Below, one piece after another: positions 52,500 through 64,000 of a stretch of 64,000 nt of DNA; within the stretch, counting starts at the first letter, position 1; the number at the start of each line of letters is the position of its first letter. The stretch comes from Halioglobus sp. (GTDB lineage: Bacteria; Pseudomonadota; Gammaproteobacteria; Pseudomonadales; Halieaceae), in the NCBI GenBank assembly GCA_020443425.1, contig JAGRIE010000001.1, positions 1-64,000 of the forward strand, written 5' to 3'. The notes below the pieces were generated by a model that worked only from the letters and a program-made list of their open reading frames with translations, ran no database searches and was not told where the DNA came from. The position numbers were made by a program, and so were the translations under genes.

Positions 52500-53031
52500 A
52501 TTCAAGCTGTTCCTGCCGCTGTTCCTGTTTGCGCTGCTCGCCATTGTCCTGTTCCGGGGCCTGTTTCTCGATCCCAGCGAGATGCCCTCGGCGCTGATCG
52601 ACCGGCCGCTGCCCAGCTTCAGCCTGCCGGCGCTGGGTGGCGATCGACAGCTGTCGCGCGAGGATGTGACCGGCGAGGTTGCACTGTTGAACGTCTGGGC
52701 CACCTGGTGCGTGTCCTGTCGTGTCGAGCACCCCTACCTGAAGCAACTGGCCGATAAGGGCATCCCGATCTACGGCCTCAATTACAAGGACAGTGACAGC
52801 GCCGCGCAGCGCTGGCTGGACGAATTGGGCGATCCCTACCGACTCAATATCGCCGATCGCGAGGGTACGCTGGGGGTGGATCTCGGTGTCTACGGAGCTC
52901 CCGAGACCTATCTGCTGGACGCCAATGGCGTGGTGCGCTACCGGCACGTCGGCGTGGTGGATGCGCAGGTCTGGGAAACCGTGCTGGAACCCCTTTACCG
53001 TGAACTGAAAACAGGGCAGGTGGCGCCATGA
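52489..53031 (+). CDS. ccmG: Thiol:disulfide oxidoreductase CcmG (DsbE)
   Basis: This 180-residue protein has an N-terminal membrane anchor (residues about 5-22) and a thioredoxin fold with active site WCVSC (C74, C77) and the CcmG acidic segment NYKDSDSAA. It reduces the heme-binding cysteines of apocytochrome. ATG 52489 overlaps ccmF by 11 bases; an upstream frame is shadow. Confidence 0.93.
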   Translation: MGPRFKLFLPLFLFALLAIVLFRGLFLDPSEMPSALIDRPLPSFSLPALGGDRQLSREDVTGEVALLNVWATWCVSCRVEHPYLKQLADKGIPIYGLNYKDSDSAAQRWLDELGDPYRLNIADREGTLGVDLGVYGAPETYLLDANGVVRYRHVGVVDAQVWETVLEPLYRELKTGQVAP

Positions 53032-53507
53032 GGCTATTGTGCAGTCTGGTCGCCATCTGCCTGGTGCTGCTCAGCGGCCGGGCACTGGCGCTGATCGAAA
53101 CCTACGAGTTCAGCAGTCCGGCGCTGGAAGCGCGCTACCAGCAACTGAGCGAGGAATTGCGCTGCCCCAAGTGCCAAAACCAGAATATCGCCGATTCCAA
53201 TGCGCCGATCGCGCAGGACCTGCGCAAGCTGCTGCATCAGCAACTGGAAGCCGGGGCCAGTGACGAGGAGATCCTCGATTACATGGTGGCCCGCTACGGT
53301 GAGTTCGTGCGCTATCGCCCGCGCTTCGGCGGCACTACGGTCCTGTTGTGGCTGGCGCCCGTGCTGCTGCTGTTGGCGGCGATCGGTGTGTTGCTGGCGA
53401 CGCTGCGCTCGCGTGCAAAAGTTGCGGACAACCCGGATGCCTCACTCACCGCGGCGGAGCAGGCCCGCCTGCAAACAATGCTCGATAAATCGGAGCGCGA
53501 CTCTTGA
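53028..53507 (+). CDS. ccmH: Cytochrome c maturation protein CcmH (CcmL domain)
   Basis: This 159-residue protein has a signal peptide (residues 1-21), the RCPKCQNQNIADSN active site (C46, C49) and a C-terminal membrane helix. It handles apocytochrome thiols. It is the short form, with the TPR part encoded separately as ccmI. ATGA overlap with ccmG. Confidence 0.94.
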   Translation: MRLLCSLVAICLVLLSGRALALIETYEFSSPALEARYQQLSEELRCPKCQNQNIADSNAPIAQDLRKLLHQQLEAGASDEEILDYMVARYGEFVRYRPRFGGTTVLLWLAPVLLLLAAIGVLLATLRSRAKVADNPDASLTAAEQARLQTMLDKSERDS

Positions 53508-54706
53508 CCACATTTTTTCTCAGCTGTGCAGGCCTGGTTCTGCTCAGCGCTGTCTTCTACCTGTTTCCCAGAGTGCGACCGGGTGCGGTAGAGGCCGACC
53601 TCGATCGCGCCAACCTGGAGTGGTTCCGCCAGCGACAGGCCGAGCTGGCCGCGGAGGAGAACCCGGACCTGCAGGAGGATGCGCGCATTCGCCTGTTGGA
53701 GGACCAGCGCGAGTACGCTTCAAAGCAGCAGGCGCCGGCCAGTTACTTCCCGGTCTGGGTACTGCTGCCACTGGTGGCGCTGGGCGCCAGCGGGCTCTAC
53801 TACGTGCTCGGTGCGGCACCCGATGTCGCCATCGTGCAGCGCATGCAGACCCTGCCTGAAAATGCCACCGCATCGCAGATGCGCGCGCTTATCACTGACG
53901 TGGAGGCGCGCTCGGCGCGGCGGCCTGACAACCTGCACTACCTCGCCTTGCTGGGTCGCTACTATATGGGCCAGGAGGAGTACCAGCAGGCCGCAGCCAC
54001 GTATGACGCACTGGTTACAGCCGTGCCGGGGGATGCGCAGGCGCTGGCGTACGCCGCGCAGGCAGACTACCTGGCCGCCGGTCGCGTACTCGACGATCGC
54101 GCCCGCTTGCGGGCTGAGCAGGCGCTGGTCGCCGACCCGCACCAGCGCACGGCCCTGGGTTTGCTGGGCATGGCCTCGTTCGAGCAGAACCAGTACCGCG
54201 CCGCCATCGACTACTGGCAGCGCCTGCTGGCTATGGAGCCCGCTGGGTCGCAGAGTGCGCAGATGATTTCCCAGGTGATCGAGACCGCCAGGCAACAGAT
54301 GGGAGAAGGGGGTGAGACTGTCGCCGGTGAGGTCGCCGCGCCTGCCGCTGTGGCTGATGCTGCGGTCGGTGTCACTGTGCAGGTGTCCGCCCCGGCGGAT
54401 GCCGATATCGCACCCACGGACACCGTGTTCATCCTGGCGCGCAATGCCGAGTCCGACAGTCGGATGCCGATTGCCGTGCAGCGCCTCACGGCGTCACAAC
54501 TGCCGGTGACCCTGCGGCTGGATGACGGCAACTCCATGGCGGGCCAGAAGCTGTCGCAAACGGCCTCCGTGATAGTTGCCGTGCAGGTGTCACCCGGCGG
54601 CCAGCCGGGCGCCGCGAACGCCACCTGGTTGGGTGAGGTCGGGCCGGTGGCACCCTCCGCCGACAGCGAGCCGCTGCGCATAGTCCTGGGCCGCAACGCG
54701 CAGTAG
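53504..54706 (+). CDS. ccmI: CcmI (TPR-containing) cytochrome maturation subunit
   Basis: This 400-residue protein has two N-terminal membrane helices (residues about 5-22 and 82-99) and an intervening cytoplasmic basic/Leu-rich loop. TPR repeats lie around residues 130-260 (NLHYLALLGRYYMGQEEYQQAA), and a C-terminal beta-rich domain follows. It binds the apocytochrome C-terminus. The start is TTG 53504, overlapping the ccmH stop (TTGA). It is the last gene of the operon, followed by a hairpin. Confidence 0.9.
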   Translation: MTTFFLSCAGLVLLSAVFYLFPRVRPGAVEADLDRANLEWFRQRQAELAAEENPDLQEDARIRLLEDQREYASKQQAPASYFPVWVLLPLVALGASGLYYVLGAAPDVAIVQRMQTLPENATASQMRALITDVEARSARRPDNLHYLALLGRYYMGQEEYQQAAATYDALVTAVPGDAQALAYAAQADYLAAGRVLDDRARLRAEQALVADPHQRTALGLLGMASFEQNQYRAAIDYWQRLLAMEPAGSQSAQMISQVIETARQQMGEGGETVAGEVAAPAAVADAAVGVTVQVSAPADADIAPTDTVFILARNAESDSRMPIAVQRLTASQLPVTLRLDDGNSMAGQKLSQTASVIVAVQVSPGGQPGAANATWLGEVGPVAPSADSEPLRIVLGRNAQ

Positions 54707-54719
54707 CCACACCGGGTAG

Positions 54720-54740
54720 GGCACAGCTGGCGGCTGTGCC
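54720..54740 (+). terminator. Hairpin after the ccm operon
   Basis: GGCACAGC (54720-54727) pairs perfectly with GCTGTGCC (54733-54740), loop TGGCG. It begins 14 bases after the ccmI stop. No U-tract follows. Confidence 0.55.
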
Positions 54741-54784
54741 AACGGGGTCGGGGCAGCCGCCGTGCAACGGCTCGGCGCCGCGTC

Positions 54785-54942
54785 GCCCAGGCGCGAATTT
54801 TCGCATTTCCACTGTTCAGGCATAGTGTTGTTCGAGTAAAGTAGATACACTACATCTTGTGTTTCAACGCTGGGCTTACCATTTCAAAAAACCAATATAA
54901 ATCTATAAAAAACAGATAGTTACAAACACCACTTAAGGTAAT
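54785..54942 (+). promoter_or_regulatory. AT-rich leader/promoter region of smc
   Basis: From about 54795 to the smc ATG the DNA is clearly AT-richer than its surroundings. TATAAA occurs twice (near 54896 and 54904), and TTGTTC at 54828-54833 and TTGTGT at 54857-54862 could be -35 boxes, but no ideal pair is spaced 16-18 bases. AAGG at 54935-54938 is the ribosome site. This is probably the smc promoter region. Confidence 0.45.
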
Positions 54943-57900
54943 ATGCGACTAAAGTCAATCAAGCTGGCGGGATTCAAGTCATTCGTTGACCCCACCTCAG
55001 TCAATTTCCCCAGCAATATGTGCGCGGTGGTGGGCCCGAATGGCTGTGGGAAATCCAATGTGATCGATGCCGTGCGCTGGGTCATGGGCGAGAGCTCAGC
55101 CAAGAACCTGCGCGGTGAGTCCATGGCCGATGTGATCTTCAATGGCTCCGTCAATCGCCAGCCCGTCGGCCAGGCCTCAATCGAACTGGTGTTCGATAAC
55201 AGCGAGGGGCGCGTCGGCGGCGAGTACGCCAGCTATGCCGAAATCTCCACGCGGCGCCAGGTCACCCGTGACGGCCAGTCCGATTATTTCCTCAACGGTA
55301 CCAAATGTCGCCGCCGGGATATCACCGATATATTCCTCGGTACCGGTCTCGGGCCGCGCAGCTACGCCATCATCGAGCAGGGCATGATCAGTCGGCTGAT
55401 CGAATCCAAGCCGGAGGAGTTGCGCGTGTTCCTCGAGGAGGCGGCGGGCATCTCGAAGTACAAGGAGCGCCGCAAGGAAACCGAGAGCAGGATGCGACGG
55501 ACGCTGGAGAACCTCGACCGGCTCACCGATTTGCGCGATGAGCTGGCCAGGCAGCTGCAACACCTGCAGCGCCAGGCTCAGGCGGCGGAGAAGTACACAG
55601 AATTCAAGGCCGAAGAGCGCGAGTTGAAAGCGCAGTTGCTGGCGCTGCAGTGCCGGGCGCTCGACGAGCAGATCAAGACCGCGACGCAGTCAGTCTCCGA
55701 GCTGGAAGTAAAGCTGGAGGGGATCCACTCCGAACACCAGCGTGTGGACACCGCCATCGAGCAGCACCGGGTTGACCACACAGACCGCACCGATGACTTC
55801 AACAAGGTGCAGGCGACCTACTACCAGCTCGGTGCTGAGGTCGCCCGTATCGAACAGACGATCAAGCATCAGCAGGAGCGCGGCCGGCAGTTGCAGGAAG
55901 ACCTCGCGCAGACGGCGTCAAACCTGGTCGAGGCCGAAAGTCATCTGGGTGAAGACCGCAGCAAGCTGACCAGCTGGGAAACCGAGCTGGAGACGCTGAC
56001 GCCGCGATTGGAACAGCTGCAGGAACTCGAGGCGGAGTCGGCGGAGGCACTGTTGCAGGCCGAGGAGGCGATGCACGACTGGCAGCACCAGTGGGATGAA
56101 TTCAACCAGCACGCCGCCGAACCCAGGCAGCAGGCAGAGGTGCAGCAATCGCGCATTCAGCACCTGGAGCAGGTGTTGCAGCGCCTGCAGGGTCGCACCC
56201 GCCAGTTGGAGGAAGAGAAGGCGGGCCTGTCACAGGGGCCGGCGGATACGGAAGCTGAGGAACTCGGTGAGCAGCAGGCCGAGATCGAGCTGACGATGGC
56301 GGAGCATGAGCGGCAGGCCGAGTCTCTGGTCGAGACGCTGGCCGCGACCCGTGACAAGCGCACACAGCTGTCCACTGAACTCAACCAGGTGCGCTCGGCG
56401 CTGCAGCAGATGCGCGGTCGCAGCGCATCGCTGGAAGCGCTGCAGCAGGCGGCCATGCAGGATGGCAGCGAGAGTGTCGGTCAGTGGTTGCAGGCCCACC
56501 AGCTGGCGGATAAGGCGCGCTTGCTGGAAAGTATGCAGGTCGATGACGGTTGGCAGCTGGCGGTGGAGACCGTGTTGGGCGATTACCTGCAGGCGGTTTG
56601 CGTGGATGATATCGATGCCCTGGGCAGTTTCCTCGACAGCTTTGAGCAGGGCAACCTGCTGTTGGTTGAAGCCGGCGGCGCTGTTGCAGCCAGCGCCGGG
56701 TCGCTGGCGTCCAAGGTGCAGAGCGGCGGTCGCGCCGACAGCCTGCTGGCGGGCATTCGCGCGGCCGAGGATTTGACACAGGCGCTGCAGCAGCGCGCAT
56801 CGCTGGCGGGCAATGAGTCCGTCATCACCCGCGACGGGATCTGGATGGGACGCAACTGGCTGCGTGTCGCGCGCGTCTCCAGCAGTGACGGCGGTGTCAT
56901 CCAGCGGCAGGAGGAACTGGATGCGCTGTCGCAGCAGCTGGAGGCGCAGCAGCAGCGCGAGATCGAGCTGACCGACGAGTTGCAGGAGTGCGAGGACGCG
57001 CTCAAGGATATGGAGGCGCAGCGGCAGGAGTGCCAGCGCGCGCTCCAGGCCAGCACTCGCCAGCACGCGGAGATCAGTGCGCGCGTCTCGGCCTACCAGG
57101 CCAAGGCTGAGCAGATCAAGCTGCGCCATGAGCGCATCAATACCGAAATTGACGAAGCCAGGGGGCAGTTCCAGCAGGAGCAGGAAGCCGTCTCCCAGGC
57201 CCGAATTGTGTTGGCTGAGTGTATCGAGCGCATGGAAGCCGACTCCCAGCGCCGTGAGGAGCTGCTGTCCACGCGCGACCAGATACGCGGGACACTGGAC
57301 TCCGCCCGCCAGAAAGCGCGCGAGGACAAGGACGCCGCGCACCAGGTGGCGATGCGGCACCAGTCGCTGGATACGCAGTTGAATGCCGTGCGCGAGACGA
57401 TAGAGCGCACCGACAGGCAGGTGGCGCAGTTGCGTGAACGCCAGGACACGCTGAATGAAGCGCTGCGCGAGAGCGATGACCCGCTGACCGGGCTGCGTGA
57501 GGAACTGGAACAGCAACTGGAATTGCGCCTGCAGTCCGAGGCTGAACTCAGCGCCGCGCGACAACAGGTTTCCGAGGTGGAGCACCAACTGCGCGAGGCC
57601 GAGCAACAGCGCGCCGCGATTGAGCAGCGCGCTGAAACCGTGCGCAGTGAACTGGAGCGCCAGCGCATCAGCAACCAGACGCTGCAGGTACAGCGCAATA
57701 CGCTTTTCAAGCAGTTGCAGGACAGCCAGCACGAGTTGGAAGCGGTGTTGAGCACCATGCCGGAAGGCGCCAACGAGCCGGAGTGGCAGAATGCGCTGGA
57801 GCGCGTTGCGACCCGCATTTCGCGTCTCGGGCCGATCAACCTGGCGGCTATAGACGAGTACAACCTGCAGTCTGAGCGCAAGAATTACCTGGACGCGCAG

Positions 57901-58440
57901 AACGAAGACCTTGTGACGGCTCTGGAAACCCTGGAAGCCGCTATTCGCAAGATCGACAAGGAGACAAGGAACCGCTTCCGCGAGACCTTCGAGAAGGTCA
58001 ACTCGGGCCTGCAGGAGTTGTTCCCGCGGGTCTTCGGTGGTGGCAGCGCGTATCTGGAAATGACCGGGGACGACCTGCTGGATACCGGCATCACCATTAT
58101 GGCGCGCCCTCCGGGCAAGAAAAACGCCACCATACACCTGCTGTCCGGCGGTGAAAAAGCCCTGACGGCGATCGCGCTGGTATTCTCTATTTTCCAGCTC
58201 AACCCGGCGCCGTTCTGCATCCTCGATGAGGTCGATGCGCCTCTCGACGATGCCAACACGGGACGTTACGCGCGGCTGGTAAAAGAGATGTCCGACAAGG
58301 TGCAATTCATCTATATTACACACAACAAAATCTCTATGGAGTACGCCGATCAACTGATGGGTGTGACCATGCATGAACCGGGTGTATCAAGGCTGGTGTC
58401 TGTCGATGTGGAGGAGGCCGCAGCACTGGCGGCCAGTTAA
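54943..58440 (+). CDS. smc: Chromosome segregation protein SMC
   Basis: This 1165-residue SMC ATPase has Walker A GPNGCGKSN (31-39) and a long N-terminal coiled coil. The hinge lies around residues 500-640 (QDGSESVGQWLQAHQL, VCVDDIDALGSFLDSF), and a second coiled coil follows. The C-terminal head has signature LSGGEKALTAIAL and Walker B FCILDEVDAPLDDAN. It condenses and organises chromosomes as a dimer with ScpA/B. It is followed by zipA and ligA, the order seen in many gammaproteobacteria with SMC rather than MukB. Confidence 0.96.
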   Translation: MRLKSIKLAGFKSFVDPTSVNFPSNMCAVVGPNGCGKSNVIDAVRWVMGESSAKNLRGESMADVIFNGSVNRQPVGQASIELVFDNSEGRVGGEYASYAEISTRRQVTRDGQSDYFLNGTKCRRRDITDIFLGTGLGPRSYAIIEQGMISRLIESKPEELRVFLEEAAGISKYKERRKETESRMRRTLENLDRLTDLRDELARQLQHLQRQAQAAEKYTEFKAEERELKAQLLALQCRALDEQIKTATQSVSELEVKLEGIHSEHQRVDTAIEQHRVDHTDRTDDFNKVQATYYQLGAEVARIEQTIKHQQERGRQLQEDLAQTASNLVEAESHLGEDRSKLTSWETELETLTPRLEQLQELEAESAEALLQAEEAMHDWQHQWDEFNQHAAEPRQQAEVQQSRIQHLEQVLQRLQGRTRQLEEEKAGLSQGPADTEAEELGEQQAEIELTMAEHERQAESLVETLAATRDKRTQLSTELNQVRSALQQMRGRSASLEALQQAAMQDGSESVGQWLQAHQLADKARLLESMQVDDGWQLAVETVLGDYLQAVCVDDIDALGSFLDSFEQGNLLLVEAGGAVAASAGSLASKVQSGGRADSLLAGIRAAEDLTQALQQRASLAGNESVITRDGIWMGRNWLRVARVSSSDGGVIQRQEELDALSQQLEAQQQREIELTDELQECEDALKDMEAQRQECQRALQASTRQHAEISARVSAYQAKAEQIKLRHERINTEIDEARGQFQQEQEAVSQARIVLAECIERMEADSQRREELLSTRDQIRGTLDSARQKAREDKDAAHQVAMRHQSLDTQLNAVRETIERTDRQVAQLRERQDTLNEALRESDDPLTGLREELEQQLELRLQSEAELSAARQQVSEVEHQLREAEQQRAAIEQRAETVRSELERQRISNQTLQVQRNTLFKQLQDSQHELEAVLSTMPEGANEPEWQNALERVATRISRLGPINLAAIDEYNLQSERKNYLDAQNEDLVTALETLEAAIRKIDKETRNRFRETFEKVNSGLQELFPRVFGGGSAYLEMTGDDLLDTGITIMARPPGKKNATIHLLSGGEKALTAIALVFSIFQLNPAPFCILDEVDAPLDDANTGRYARLVKEMSDKVQFIYITHNKISMEYADQLMGVTMHEPGVSRLVSVDVEEAAALAAS

Positions 58441-58469
58441 TCGGGCAAAACGGGAAGCGGATAGAGCGA

Positions 58470-62034
<3,565 letters not shown>

Positions 62035-62060
62035 CCGATGTCCGCACGGTGGTAGTTCAA

Positions 62061-62080
62061 GATGAGACACCGGTCTCATT
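62061..62080 (+). terminator. Hairpin after the ligA/lipoprotein operon
   Basis: GATGAGAC (62061-62068) pairs with GTCTCATT (62073-62080), allowing one G-T pair, loop ACCG. It lies 27 bases after the lipoprotein stop. A short AT-rich run follows (AATAT), but there is no clear U-tract. Confidence 0.4.
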
Positions 62081-62138
62081 AATATCGCCTAAGTGTCGGA
62101 AAAGTAACGTTATCCGCTCCTCTCTTGTAATGAAAACG

Positions 62139-62149
62139 CATGTGACATG
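62139..62149. promoter_or_regulatory. Palindrome upstream of the terminal oxidoreductase
   Basis: CATGT-G-ACATG is a perfect 11-base palindrome, about 75 bases before the GTG at 62224. It could be an operator. No clear promoter hexamers surround it. Confidence 0.28.
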
Positions 62150-62223
62150 TGCCACAATCCAGAAGCTGGTGCGGCGCATTTATCTGCGATTTTTTCTGGC
62201 TATACCAATAAAGAGCATGGCAA

Positions 62224-63996
62224 GTGAAACCAACAGACATCAAGAATCCCGAGTATTTCCACAAGGTCGTGGACTGCCAGTACGCCTGCCCGGCGCATAC
62301 GCCGGTACCTGAATACATCCGACTGATAGCCGCCGAGCGTTATACCGACGCTTACATGGTGAACTGGCAGTCGAATGTTTTCCCCGGCATCCTCGGTCGC
62401 ACCTGTGACCGTCCCTGTGAACCGGCCTGCCGGCGCGTGCGGGTGGAGGAAGAGCCCGTGGCCATTTGTCGCCTCAAGCGTGTGGCGGCCGACAACAAGG
62501 AGGATATACGCGAGCGCCTGCCAGTCATCCCGGCGACAAAAAACGGTAAACGCGTCGCCCTGATCGGCGCGGGTCCCGCCTCGCTGACGGTCGCACGGGG
62601 CCTCGCCCCGCTGGGCTACACCATCGATCTCTACGATAACCAGTTTGCCGGCGGCGGCATGATGCGCAGCCAGATTCCCTCGTTCCGACTGCCGGCGGAA
62701 GTGCTCGATGAAGAGGTGAACTACATCCTCGATATGGGCATCAACGCAACCTTCAACGTCCAGGTGGAGAGCCTCAAGGAGATACTGGACAAGGAGTACG
62801 ACGCGGTCTTTGTCGGAACCGGCGCGCCGCGCGGTAAGGGCCTGAACCTGCCCGGGCTGGAAGATGCAATGCCCAATGTCTACCTCGGTATCGACTGGCT
62901 CTCCAGCGTTGCGTTTGAACATACCAAATCGATTGGCAAGCGGGTGCTGGTGCTCGGCGGCGGGAATACCGCCATGGACTGTTGCAGAACGTCGCGGCGC
63001 ATGGGCGGGGAAGATGTGCGGGTGGTGGTGCGCAGCCCCTTTGAGGATATGAAGGCCTCGCCCTGGGAGAAAGAGGATGCCGCTGCCGAAGGTATACCCA
63101 TCTACAACAATCATGTGCCCAAGGAATTCGTGGTTGAGGATGGCAAGCTGAAAGGGATGCGCTTTGAAAAAGTGGAAGCGCATTACGACGAGGACGGCAA
63201 GCGCACGCTGGTGCCCACCGGTGAGGATCTCGTGTTCATGGAAGCTGACGATGTCCTGATGGCGATTGGGCAGGAGAACGCCTTCCCCTGGATAGAGCGC
63301 GACCTCGGTATTGAGTTCGACAAATGGGAAATGCCTGTGGTCGACAAGGCGACCTTCCAATCCACCAACGAACGTGTGTTTTTTGGCGGTGACTCCGCAT
63401 TTGGTCCCGAAAATATCATCACTGCTGTCGCTCACGGCCACCAGGCTGCTGTCAGCATCGACCTGTTCTGCCGCGGCGAGGATGTGCACAAGCGGCCACC
63501 GCCCCATGTCTCCCTCTCCAGCCAGAAAATGGGTGTGCATGAGTGGAGCTACGACAACGCCGTCGCCAATGACCATCGCTACGCGGTGCCACACGCGCCG
63601 CTGGCCAAAACGCTGAAGAATCGCAAGGTCGAGGTTGAACTCGGCTTCGATGTCGAGACCGGCTACAAGGAGGCGGAGCGCTGCCTCAATTGCGACGTGC
63701 AGACCGTCTTCGACGAACTGCGCTGCATCGAGTGCGATGCCTGCGTGGATATCTGTCCCACCGACTGCATCACCTTCACCACCAACGGCACCGAGGAGGA
63801 GTTGCGGCACCGGCTTGAAGCACCCGCGAATAACCTGGCGCAGGATCTGTATATCTCTGCCGACCTGCCGACGATGCGTGTCATGGTCAAGGACGAGAAT
63901 GTCTGTCTGCACTGTGGCCTGTGTGCTGAGCGCTGCCCAACCACAGCATGGGATATGCAGAAGTTCCTCTACAATGTTCACAAGGCGGGTGAATGA
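62224..63996 (+). CDS. GltD-like FAD/NAD oxidoreductase with two ferredoxin clusters
   Basis: This 590-residue protein has an N-terminal Cys-rich Fe-S segment of the GltD kind (DCQYACPAHTP, RTCDRPCEPACRR). FAD- and NAD(P)-binding domains follow, with GAGPAS near residue 119 and GGGNTAMDC near 245. The C-terminal ferredoxin domain has two 4Fe-4S motifs, CIECDACVDICPTDC and CLHCGLCAERCP. It should move electrons between NAD(P)H and ferredoxin or a partner complex. Its stop overlaps the next gene start (ATGA), pointing to a complex with that product; a 2-oxoacid:ferredoxin oxidoreductase subunit is a frequent partner (inference). The start is GTG 62224. Confidence 0.84.
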   Translation: MKPTDIKNPEYFHKVVDCQYACPAHTPVPEYIRLIAAERYTDAYMVNWQSNVFPGILGRTCDRPCEPACRRVRVEEEPVAICRLKRVAADNKEDIRERLPVIPATKNGKRVALIGAGPASLTVARGLAPLGYTIDLYDNQFAGGGMMRSQIPSFRLPAEVLDEEVNYILDMGINATFNVQVESLKEILDKEYDAVFVGTGAPRGKGLNLPGLEDAMPNVYLGIDWLSSVAFEHTKSIGKRVLVLGGGNTAMDCCRTSRRMGGEDVRVVVRSPFEDMKASPWEKEDAAAEGIPIYNNHVPKEFVVEDGKLKGMRFEKVEAHYDEDGKRTLVPTGEDLVFMEADDVLMAIGQENAFPWIERDLGIEFDKWEMPVVDKATFQSTNERVFFGGDSAFGPENIITAVAHGHQAAVSIDLFCRGEDVHKRPPPHVSLSSQKMGVHEWSYDNAVANDHRYAVPHAPLAKTLKNRKVEVELGFDVETGYKEAERCLNCDVQTVFDELRCIECDACVDICPTDCITFTTNGTEEELRHRLEAPANNLAQDLYISADLPTMRVMVKDENVCLHCGLCAERCPTTAWDMQKFLYNVHKAGE

Positions 63997-64000
63997 TTAT
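63993..64000 (+). CDS. Start of the next gene, truncated by the window
   Basis: The ATG at 63993-63995 overlaps the TGA of the oxidoreductase (ATGA) and opens a frame beginning M-I. Only 8 bases are visible, so the product is unknown. The overlap pattern is the same as that used by the ccm and bioA genes in this window. Confidence 0.4.

Noticed and set aside
50952-52703. 583-codon minus-strand frame over ccmF
   Set aside because: Shadow of ccmF; CcmF motifs and operon order settle the coding strand.
56230-58374. 714-codon minus-strand frame over smc
   Set aside because: Leu/Arg/Gln-rich shadow caused by the coiled-coil codon pattern of smc.

Overview
The window is GC-rich chromosomal DNA from a free-living, probably marine, gammaproteobacterium. 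The block smc-zipA-ligA, the block tesA/ybbA/ybbP and a full ccmABCDEFGHI operon are all gammaproteobacterial. Together with a TonB receptor, a Baeyer-Villiger monooxygenase and many SDR and acyl-CoA enzymes, the content resembles the Halieaceae/OM60-NOR5 or Spongiibacteraceae type of marine heterotroph. The family assignment is inference from gene content only. I see no IS element, integrase, tRNA, rRNA or CRISPR array.

Region by region. 1-2,000: the 3' end of an unrecognised, possibly exported protein, a hairpin-containing gap, a GFA-family zinc protein and a c'-type cytochrome. 2,000-20,400: an accessory catabolic region. It holds a ketosteroid-dehydrogenase-like flavoprotein; an omega-aminotransferase with an AEC transporter; a MarR-like regulator divergent from a Rieske oxygenase-SDR-creatininase set; and CHAD and TetR genes divergent from a class D flavin monooxygenase-SDR-BVMO-SDR run. 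An acyl-CoA dehydrogenase follows on the minus strand, divergent from an aldehyde dehydrogenase-glycerol kinase pair. 20,400-38,900: mixed genes. These are a small zinc-ribbon protein, a Qnr-like pentapeptide protein, a transglutaminase-like protein, NnrU and HrpB; a rubrerythrin/Fe-S/DUF3501 trio; an RND efflux pair with a YtfJ-like protein; YgiQ; a TonB receptor; and a Kv-like channel with a C-terminal zinc ribbon. 38,900-46,600: PhzF, BioA, TesA, YbbA/YbbP, TetR and malate dehydrogenase. 46,900-54,700: ttcA followed by nine cytochrome c maturation genes, most of them overlapping by 1-11 nt. 54,900-62,000: smc, zipA, ligA and a lipoprotein with a lysozyme-like fold. 62,200-end: a GltD-like oxidoreductase with two ferredoxin clusters, coupled to a gene that starts in the last 8 bases.

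How the genes may work together. The 2-20 kb region looks like a peripheral pathway for a cyclic or alkyl-aromatic substrate, possibly steroid- or terpenoid-like. Dehydrogenation and hydroxylation would be followed by Baeyer-Villiger oxygen insertion and then by oxidation through SDR, ALDH and acyl-CoA dehydrogenase steps. Several partners are not in the window: the reductases for the Rieske and class D oxygenases, an ester hydrolase and a CoA ligase. The ccm operon would supply c-type cytochromes such as the c'-type protein at 1.4 kb. Terminator-like elements here are mostly GC-rich hairpins without a U-tract. No single locus is clearly a new system. The best candidates for follow-up are the catabolic region, the rubrerythrin/Fe-S/DUF3501 trio, the zinc-ribbon channel and the terminal ferredoxin-linked oxidoreductase.
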